In this document: positions 56,700-64,000 of the stretch, one piece after another
Numbering within the stretch: the first letter of the stretch is position 1
How the letters are laid out: each line of letters opens with the position of its first letter
Assembly (NCBI GenBank): GCA_037157565.1
Contig: JAZHRO010000054.1
Coordinates: 20,877,501-20,941,500, forward strand
Length of the DNA: 64,000 bases
Source of the DNA: Thalassia testudinum
Taxonomy: Eukaryota > Streptophyta > Magnoliopsida > Alismatales > Hydrocharitaceae
Reading direction: 5' to 3'
Position numbers and translations under genes: made by a program
The notes under the pieces: model-generated
Told to the model about the DNA's origin: nothing
Seen by the model: the letters and a program-made list of their open reading frames with translations, nothing else
Databases searched by the model: none

Positions 56700-59424
56700 T
56701 GATGAGAACCTCATCATGAGCCATAACTAGCTCATTTTGACCTAATACAAAGGATAAAAGCTCCTACATACCTCAAGGAAAGGCTTAACTCAGAGAATTC
56801 TGAGTTTGAGAAGAAAACAAGTCATAAGGGGTAAAAATGCAATTTTACCAGTATAATCTGCATACAGGGCAATTCAGGGCCCAAACATAGGTCAAAGCAG
56901 CTTAATAAGAATAAAAGTGGGATAAGATGATCTAGCAAGGGCTACAGCACTTCCAAGAAACTAAATGATAATCTGTAACCCTAAAAACAACCCACTTCAA
57001 TTCACGAGGTTCGAGGCAAAATAAAAATAGAATAAACCCTCTAAAATTCATAGAAAAATAATCTCTAGGGTTTAGAACCTTCAATTTGGCCTTTAGAACC
57101 CATTTTGACCTACATTGAGAACCACGCCCAATTAATAACTTGATTTGGGTTTTTGCGCAAATTGACCGGTCAAACAAGGTTTAATATGAAAATGAAATTC
57201 ACCATCAGATTCCTTAGGTCCTAATTAGTCATGTATAAAAACTTGAGCCTAAGAAGAAACCTCCTTGACCGACTTTACACTTTGGTCCTCATATATTTAC
57301 TCTTTGGCCCTCAACTTTTGAACCCTCGCATTTTGGCCCCTAACTCTCCTTCGTTCTTTGCAATCAGGTCCCTCCTGCAAAACCCTGCCAGCACCATGCT
57401 CCGGCGACCTTGCGCGGAGCATGGCGCCGCGCAGGGTGAGGTGGGGGACCTGGCAAGTAAACCGGGGGTGCCCTGCGTCGTCAGCCGTCGCAGGGGCACC
57501 CCCCTGGTCATTGTAGCCCACCATACCGGCCGTGCGAACGCACGGACGGTATGGGTTCGTGTTTCCGACCATTCTCCGGCGAGGGAGACACGTCGTCTCC
57601 CTCCGCCTTCCTCCCTGTTTCATCCCTATAAATACCCCCCGCTGCTCCACCGACCAGGGCAGCTCGGGTCTGACGGAGAAAACCCCCAACTTTCTTCTCC
57701 TCTCCCTCCGGCAGACGCCCACCAGCTCCGGCGGTTCCTCCTCCTCCTCCTCTTCGCTCTGCCGTAATACCAGCAGCAGAGACCTCCTCCCCTGCTCTTC
57801 CTGCGCCACGCCGTACCCAGCTGGCGCCTCTCCAGCCCTCTGCTCGCCGCCGCCCCTTCCCCTGGGCATCTTCTTCTCCGGCGACAGTCGATACGACTGT
57901 CGCCCTGTCTCGGCCCCTTTCGTCTCCATAGCTAGGTCAGAACTCCTCCCCATCTCCCCCTCTTTCTTTTCCTCACTGTCTTTTATTTGATTAAACCCTC
58001 GACCGATCCTGTTCACCCTCACCTTCTCCGCCTCCGGCCATCCTCCGGCGAGCCGCTCCCATCACCTCAGCGACCCACACGGCTCGCCAACCACCGCAGG
58101 ACCTCCGCCTCCTCACCCTGATCAATCTCCGCCCTACCACTTCCCCCACATCACCCTCTGCAACTCCACCGAACAGACCCATCCTCCGACCCACAGTCCG
58201 ACCTAGGGCAGCCCTCGCACGCCGCCCCGCGCCTCGCCACCACCCACACGAGCTTCGCCGCACCCTGGCGAAGCTCCTGGCACTCTCTGATTAGGCCGAG
58301 AGGCCGTTTTCTTGTGAACAGGCCACCCGACCTCCGCCGCCATTGACACGCAGGAGGACCTGCTTCCGCCTGCAGCTACAGGTGCGCCACGCTCCGCGCC
58401 AAGCCCAGATTCACTCCCAGGCCTTGCGAGGAGTTTTGGCAAAAACACCAGGTTCGCAGCTGAGGAAGAAAACTCCGCGTGACGCTGCCATCTCCTGCTG
58501 AATTCCCCGCTGCGGGCGCGCAATTGAGGTGGGCCGTTTAGTCCCACCTCGGAAACGCCTGAAGAGCCGCAGCGACATAAGATGCAAAAGTGCAGTAGCC
58601 TTACTGCCTCAGTACACGGGGTGAGGTCCCCTTCACCCGCCCGGTTACCCGGTCTCGTCCGCGCTCACGCCCCGCGGACCTGACCCGAACCGACCCGACC
58701 CGACTCGACTGACCTGCACTCCTCGCCCACCACGCACGCCGGTGGGCCTGGACCCGGGCCTGATCCGAACCCGGTTACCCGGTAGCTCTGGGAGAGCTTT
58801 CCCAAGAGTGGTTTCAGAGAGAAAGAGAGACGCGGGGGGGGGAGGGTAGAGTAGGTTTTGCTTCTGACGAGAAACTCTGAAGTGTGCAGGCGAAGAAGAA
58901 GACCCGCGGAAGAAGAAGGAGCTGCACTGTAGCAAATGCATAGTTAAGTCGTCGAAGCACCGGGTCAGACGACGGAAGGTCAGCTGCCAGAGCAGGAAAG
59001 AAGGCAGGCTGAAGAAAGAAAGAAAAGAAGAGCAACGGCCAAAGCAGAAGAAGAAGAAAGGAAGACTTAGTAGCTGAAGGTAGAAGCTCTGCAGCCATAA
59101 GGAAGAAAAAGAAGGAGATCTGAAGAGGAGCGTCACCTCTGCAGAACGAAGAAGAAGAAGAAGGAGATCTGAAGAAAAGAAAGAAAGAAGAACATCACGA
59201 GGAGAAAACGAAAAGAACAACAAATTCTTTCCCTCTCTCTTTCTTTATTTTGTAAAAGAAACATGTATATCTCTAGAATACGACTTGCTCCCTGAGTTCG
59301 ACCTCGGGAACTCTTTTATTTTCCGAGTAAAAAATTTATATTTGAAATGTTGGTAATAACCGGCTTTACTACAACGTTATAACAAAACCAAAACCCGGTC
59401 ATCAAATCCAAACCGACGATTTCA
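56700..59424 (+). repeat. Element E 5' LTR
   Basis: About 2,725 bp, TGATGAGAAC...GATTTCA, ending 3 bp before the primer site. It starts with a perfect 7-bp inverted repeat TGATGAG/CTCATCA. The middle is GC-rich with a TATA box at 57,627, and an almost pure purine stretch covers ~58,890-59,215. No supported gene inside. Confidence 0.85.
57627..57634 (+). promoter_or_regulatory. Putative TATA box of element E LTR
   Basis: TATAAATA in the context CATCCCTATAAATACCCC, a textbook plant TATA context, followed by GC-rich leader-like DNA. Confidence 0.65.
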
Positions 59425-59427
59425 TTT

Positions 59428-59445
59428 TGGCGCCGCTGCCGGGGA
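59428..59445 (+). other. Primer binding site of element E (tRNA-Asp type)
   Basis: TGGCGCCGCTGCCGGGGA differs by one base from the Asp tRNA complement and lies 3 bp after the LTR end. Confidence 0.88.
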
Positions 59446-60541
59446 GCAACGGCTATTCTAGAGGTAAACATTCCTGTTTCTTTTTTTTAATTTCTGATAA
59501 TCTCCTCTCTTTTGTGCAGCTACAGGAACTCAAGAAGACAAGCAACCACACGACAACCACTCCGAAGACAGGTAAATTTTTCCTCTCACTATTAACCCCT
59601 AAGCTCTAAAGAGGAAGAAAAGAAAAGAACAAGCAATATAGGGCTAACCTGTCTTCCATATTTAGTAACCATAAAAGTTGCATGTTTTCAACTCATTATT
59701 TCTGCACACTATTAAGGGTATTTAAGGGCTAACACATTCTTGCTTGAGCCCTAATTACCCAACAAAGAATTAACTGGACCAAGTAGAGCCAACCTAGGAT
59801 CCAACACTAGGGATTTAGAGACACACTCCTTAAGCAAGAATTGAGAAAACCAAATGAAGTGTGCCCAAGCCCTTGTCTGAAAATACCTATTCAAAGAAAA
59901 TCTAAAACAATTGGCTCTCTAAACACTTGAACCCTAAAAGACAGGACCTAAAAGCTCTCAAAGAAAACAAGAGGTAAAGTTGACCCCTTGGGTCAACCAA
60001 CCTTAAATTAGGTCACTCTTTGCACTTAAAAGACTAAAGTTCAAGTGAAAACCTTAAGCACCCTGATCTTAAAATTGGTAGACTTAAGAGGTCAAGATCC
60101 CCATTCTGGTCTACCTGGAACCGCAGTGACAAGAGAGGTCGGGTGGGGGAAACCCTGTAACCCGTGGGGACGCTCTACCGTGTAGGGGTCTTCGCGGGAC
60201 TCTCCCTCTCTGGCTGCCCAGGTAATTCTCAGGTGGACGATCTTTCTGATCAAGGGGTCCATCTGCCCCGCACATCTATAGTCACCCAACAAATTTTTGG
60301 GTGTCTTGATTGGGTCCAGCACCTGCTTATCTCATCCAGTCCCTCAGTATATGCTTGGAAGGAGGTCCTTGAAACCTCCTTTAGGAATTCACTTGCCCTG
60401 AGGTTAGGCCTCAATTCCCTTGTTTATGCAGCACCACCACATTAATCTTTCCTCTGATACTCCCTTCTTCCATCTTGGCACAACATGAGTCTACATCGAA
60501 GCCTTTGATTCCACATCTTGATTCCACCACCTAATCCAAAT
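59446..60541 (+). other. Element E leader
   Basis: No protein family seen. Around 59,640-60,080 it resembles the B and D leaders in style (AACCCTAAAAGACA, CTTGCTTGAG). At 60,090-60,440 a GC-richer part corresponds in layout to the 3' part of those leaders, just before gag. Confidence 0.5.
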
Positions 60542-62395
60542 ATGCAGCCAAACCACCTAAGACTACCATTCAAGAAACCTGAATATCGGAGATCTATGAA
60601 AGATAAAATGATCGAGGATGCCATAAAATTCTATGAAAAAGAAGAAAAAACCTCAACACCAATAGGAGATATTCAGGTTGATGTCCCAACAACCACAGCC
60701 TTCATCATAAACTGTGCCCAAACTCTATTGACAGGAACCATAAAAGGATCAACCCGAGATATGCTCATGACAGGATACATTGAGATGGAAAAATTACACC
60801 AATCTGAATACCTTCAATGCTTGACAAATCCTGTACTTTGGGAACAACACCAAGATGCCCTTATGAAACGGGTAGAAATGATGAAATCAGTAGAACAAAT
60901 TATCAACCAGAAATACCCGTATATACCAGAAACAAAGGATGAGTCATCTTGGAACAGTACTAAGAATCAATCCAGTTTCCCAGACCTCGGGATTGAGGCA
61001 CAAGGTGGTTGTCGACTCCCAACCCAAATAGAAGATAGCATTAAAATAGGTTGGGAAGTTGCAGGAGAACACAATGCTGAGCCAACCCTAGGCCATAAAT
61101 CACCAAGCTTAGAACTCCAAGACTCCTGCAATAACAAGATTAGAATTGAACCTCTGGAGGGTATAAATTCCGCCCCTTGTTTTGATAAGGTAACCCTCGA
61201 AGGTTATTCGGACTTAGGTTCTAATAATTCTACCCACATCCTAAGCCTAGAACCTAGATCTGAAACTTATTGGGAAGATTATGAGGCCCCTTATGAGAAA
61301 GATCAAATTTTTACAGAATATGATTCCGGGCCTTTATTTGATGAATGTCCTTTTCCAACATCCTCAGGAAATCTGATTGATTTTTCAGAAAACATGCCAA
61401 TTTATGATACAGAAACTGAGGAGTTGGATGAGCAAGGTTTTAATGGGGTCTATCCTACCAGCTTAGAGCTTGAACAGAACATCTTTTTGAGCCCAGAAGT
61501 GACATATAGGCTAGAACCCAGTCAGGCTGCTGATTCCACATCTGATGATTTGTGCTGTGGTGGAATTCATGATCATTTTCGCCAACTCTCCGACAATTTC
61601 AGATCTGACTATAATTGCGGAGAGATTCCCCTTCCTGAACACGCCAGGCCTATCTACGACCTCAGTTCACATGACTCTGACTCTGACTCTGAGGTCCTGA
61701 TTCCCGAGATCACTAATAACACAGAATCACTCCTTTTCGATCCTCAGGAACCAAAAATAGAAAATGCCAAGAGTGATTACAACCAAGAATCCAAATTTTT
61801 TCTCGAATCCGATTCCTTTCATCCTACAGACACTCTTCCGGCATTTGATAGTTACCCAGAGGACTCTCTACAGAAAACCACCTATCATCTGTTTCTAGAA
61901 GAGCCCTTGTATACAATGGCCACCTTGTCCGCACACACAGAACGGATCAAAACCTCTCCCAAACCCCGACCCGCAACCAGACTCAATTTCTATTCAGATT
62001 CACCTCTCACCGAGCCGATTGCATTTCCACATCGGGTTTCGAACATTGATCAGACTACATACCATGCTCTATCATTCTCTGATCACCCCCGTAGGGTTTC
62101 CGCGTCATTCATTGACTATTCTACAGGTCCCTACTCTGACCAGGCTGATTCGACTCAGCCAAACCCTGCGTTTACACTTCCACATCTATCTGAGCTTCAC
62201 AGTTTATGGTGGGTTCCACACCTTTTTATCCACATCTATCAACCCACCAGATTGATTGGGTTTGGGCTGCATCATCAGCCTGTTGATCTGAACAAGCACC
62301 TGGTTGGACCAACCAGGCTCTTAATCAAGGTGCTTGTCTTACAAAACTCTGCTGATTTGACCATCCCCTCTCCATCGCATTTCCCGCTTGGCTGA
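60542..62395 (+). CDS. Unrecognised 617-residue protein of element E
   Basis: An uninterrupted frame runs from the first ATG (60,542; the upstream in-frame stop is TGA 60,506) to a TGA stop ending at 62,398, the only long intact frame among the retroelements here. Residues ~1-140 are charged and probably helical (KKPEYRRSMKDKMIEDAIKF; EYLQCLTNPVLWEQHQDALM). Residues ~150-480 are acidic and low in structure, with DSDSDSEVL and repeated FDEC/YDxE-like pieces. The C-terminal ~120 residues are richer in His, Pro and Ser. I see no CCHC knuckle, protease, RT or integrase motif, signal peptide or membrane segment. It sits where gag-pol would be and ends just before GGAGGCAGCCCG, the block that follows integrase in element B. 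Possible roles (gag substitute, env-like relic, captured host protein) are guesses. Confidence 0.7.
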   Translation: MQPNHLRLPFKKPEYRRSMKDKMIEDAIKFYEKEEKTSTPIGDIQVDVPTTTAFIINCAQTLLTGTIKGSTRDMLMTGYIEMEKLHQSEYLQCLTNPVLWEQHQDALMKRVEMMKSVEQIINQKYPYIPETKDESSWNSTKNQSSFPDLGIEAQGGCRLPTQIEDSIKIGWEVAGEHNAEPTLGHKSPSLELQDSCNNKIRIEPLEGINSAPCFDKVTLEGYSDLGSNNSTHILSLEPRSETYWEDYEAPYEKDQIFTEYDSGPLFDECPFPTSSGNLIDFSENMPIYDTETEELDEQGFNGVYPTSLELEQNIFLSPEVTYRLEPSQAADSTSDDLCCGGIHDHFRQLSDNFRSDYNCGEIPLPEHARPIYDLSSHDSDSDSEVLIPEITNNTESLLFDPQEPKIENAKSDYNQESKFFLESDSFHPTDTLPAFDSYPEDSLQKTTYHLFLEEPLYTMATLSAHTERIKTSPKPRPATRLNFYSDSPLTEPIAFPHRVSNIDQTTYHALSFSDHPRRVSASFIDYSTGPYSDQADSTQPNPAFTLPHLSELHSLWWVPHLFIHIYQPTRLIGFGLHHQPVDLNKHLVGPTRLLIKVLVLQNSADLTIPSPSHFPLG

Positions 62396-62398
62396 AGG

Positions 62399-63927
62399 CA
62401 TCAAATTTAGCGCTCAACGGGAGGCAGCCCGTCATTCTCTTTGAAAACCTGAAATTTGTTCTGACAGCTTTTTGCACTTGAAGTTCACACTTTAGGACAG
62501 CCGACCCCACCTCAGGTGCTTGCATCTGAGATTAGAAATCGTCCGCAACAGTCACCCCGACCCATTCACTCATCAAAACAGCTATCCTAATGTATGAACT
62601 TAGTTGAATAAAAACCCCTAGGTTACAATGAGGACATTGCAAATCTTAGGCATGGGGGGGTATGAAAGTGCAAAAACTTGTAAGAAAAGGTTTCAAACAA
62701 AAAATTCACATATGCCAAAAATACCATAAAAATTAAAAAATTTTCGAAAAAGAATAAGAGGAAAAGAGGAGAAGGAAAATTTTGTGAAGGAGAAAAGAAA
62801 CAAAATGAAAAAGGAGCACAAAAATATGAGAAAAAGTGATAGTCATTAGTAAGGAACTAAGGAATTAACCTAAGTTCTAGACCTCATTCAAGAAAATAAC
62901 TGAAAAGCGCACAATGAGATTAGTAAGAATGCAAACCTTAGGCATTCTTGAATAGACTCTTAGTACCCATTAAGATCTGGACACTCCTCAAGAGGTTGAG
63001 GAAAATGAAAAGCTGAAGTATTAGGTCTAAGGCTTAGGGAGTATTCGGCCTCGTTAACTAATTTTTGGTTTACGGGACTCAGTAACCTAAGCACCCTAAT
63101 CTCACACACAGCCTGGTTCAGTAAGCGTAAAAATCAGAATCACGCAGAAGCGTCGCAAAAATCTGAAAAGAACACCTAGAATAGGAGCGGCCGATCAACA
63201 CAAGTTGATTTGGACGAGTTCCCAGCGCAGAGAGGCGGGAAATCCCCTCGAAGATGCGTAACAAAATATCATCTCCTCGGTGCTTGTCTCTTAGGATATT
63301 TACATATCCTACTGGGGGCATGTAAGCACTCTGCTGGTTCAGATTCCATGGATGGCATTATCTCGAAGTGTCAATTGCCAGGGTCTGGATTCGGCCACGG
63401 AATACCATGGATGGGATTATCTCGAAATCTCAATAGCCAGGGTTCCGGGGGTTGCCATGGGCGGTGCTATCTCGAAGCATCGATCGCCAGGAACCCTTGA
63501 GGATTGATGATGGGAGCAAGGAATCTGAGACAGACTGTGTTGAAAAGCCAATCCTAGGCTAGAACTAAAAAGAAAAAGAGAGAGAAAACTCTCCAAACAG
63601 AAAAACTTTCTATCTCTCTCTTACAAAACGCACTGCGAACTGAGCCAGGGCTAAAATCATTTCAAGCACGGGTGCTTTAACCACGAAGTCCAATAAACCT
63701 TAGGTTAGTTCTTGTGGACCTTAAAAACCTTTGCTAAAAGACTGAGGCTAAGGCTAGACAGATTTGGATCTTGATTGGTACTAGAGTACCTTTTAGGCCT
63801 ATGGTCAGCATTCTAACCTAATCTATGCTCAAATAAAAAAAGGGCACTTATCTAAAACTATTAAAAACTTCATGGTCTAGAACAAGGGTTGAAACCTTAA
63901 GTTTTTGCTAAGGGACTAGCAAAAGCT
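62399..63927 (+). other. Element E 3' untranslated region
   Basis: Contains GGAGGCAGCCCG (~62,421), GAGGACATTGC followed by GGCATGGGGGGGTA (62,629-62,662), an A/G-rich part (62,690-62,850) and a three-unit repeat (63,346-63,492). No gene. Confidence 0.6.
63346..63492 (+). repeat. Three imperfect tandem units in element E
   Basis: Units start at 63,346, 63,405 and 63,455. Each has the form CCATGGATGG-ATTATCTCGAA-..-TCAATNGCCAGG. Spacing is 59 and 50 bp. Confidence 0.8.
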
Positions 63928-63940
63928 AGGCATGGGGGTA
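63928..63940 (+). other. Polypurine tract of element E
   Basis: AGGCATGGGGGTA immediately precedes the second LTR, as in element B. Confidence 0.82.
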
Positions 63941-64000
63941 TGATGAGAACCTCATCATGAGCCATAACTAGCTCATTTTGACCTAATACAAAGGATAAAA
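63941..64000 (+). repeat. Element E 3' LTR, first 60 bp
   Basis: Identical to 56,700-56,759 over all visible bases; continues past the window. Confidence 0.93.

Larger units (their letters stand above)
56700..64000 (+). mobile_element. Element E: non-autonomous LTR retrotransposon (LARD-like) inside D
   Basis: TGATGAGAACCTCATCATG begins at 56,700 and again at 63,941; the visible 60 bp of the second LTR are identical to the first. Between them lie an Asp primer site (59,428), an interior of ~4.5 kb and a polypurine tract ending at 63,940. The interior carries one long frame but no gag, protease, RT, RNase H or integrase motif on either strand. The primer site, the polypurine tract and the GGAGGCAGCCCG and GAGGACATT...GGGGGG blocks are shared with Athila-like element B. 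This suggests it is mobilised by an Athila-like partner. The right end is outside the window. Confidence 0.9.

Noticed and set aside
57231..58022. Frames of 178 and 241 codons (opposite strands) in the LTR of E
   Set aside because: Both strands are open at once over GC-rich LTR DNA; no recognised domain; more likely chance than a gene.
60518..60541. TTG start for the E protein
   Set aside because: A plant nuclear transcript would normally use ATG; the first in-frame ATG is 60,542.
1..64000. CRISPR arrays, bacterial operons, organelle or viral genes
   Set aside because: No regularly spaced repeats, ribosome-binding sites or such genes are visible; introns and retroelements show plant nuclear DNA.

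Overview
This is plant nuclear DNA. Introns follow the GT/AG rule, and the window is dominated by plant-type LTR retrotransposons of the Ty3/gypsy superfamily: Tekay/Del-like chromoviruses with a Met-initiator primer site, and Athila-like elements with an Asp primer site. I infer an angiosperm, perhaps a monocot because the first coding exons are GC-rich, but I cannot name the species.

Left part (1-17.8 kb). The window opens with the last 130 bp of an LTR from the same family as the large elements further right. A short degenerate copia-type LTR unit (~1.77-2.78 kb) follows. The only host gene I can reconstruct runs on the minus strand from 17,081 to 2,943. It has nine exons with consistent splice sites and one uninterrupted 236-residue frame for a HAD-like hydrolase (HDHD3/DREG-2-like). 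Its introns (79 bp to 6.9 kb) hold a truncated LINE, an RTE-like LINE tail duplicated in tandem, and a Mutator-like element that appears to carry a captured, broken methyltransferase-like gene.

Middle part (17.8-49.1 kb). A three-level nest of LTR retrotransposons, each level framed by a 5-bp target duplication. Tekay-like element A (17,818-49,128, duplication GAAAG) received Athila-like element B (19,929-40,626, opposite strand, duplication CTACC) in its 5' LTR. B in turn received Tekay-like element C (20,497-30,215, duplication AAGAA) in its left LTR. All gag-pol regions are broken, and most of the stops I compared look like C-to-T or G-to-A changes.

Right part (49.1-64 kb). A decayed hAT-like (TTF/ZMYM-type) transposase lies on the minus strand. 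It is followed by Athila-like element D on the plus strand (LTR 52,446-53,939, broken gag). D is interrupted at 56,700 by element E, whose second LTR begins at 63,941 and runs off the window. E has a 2.7-kb LTR, an Asp primer site, a polypurine tract and a long open frame (617 residues from the first ATG), but no gag, protease, reverse transcriptase or integrase. It is a non-autonomous LTR element with an unrecognised protein and is the best candidate here for something undescribed.

How the parts relate: only the HAD gene looks like a working host gene. Element A begins 736 bp upstream of its start codon, head to head with it. The retroelements are mostly dead copies that record successive insertions, A then B then C, and D then E.
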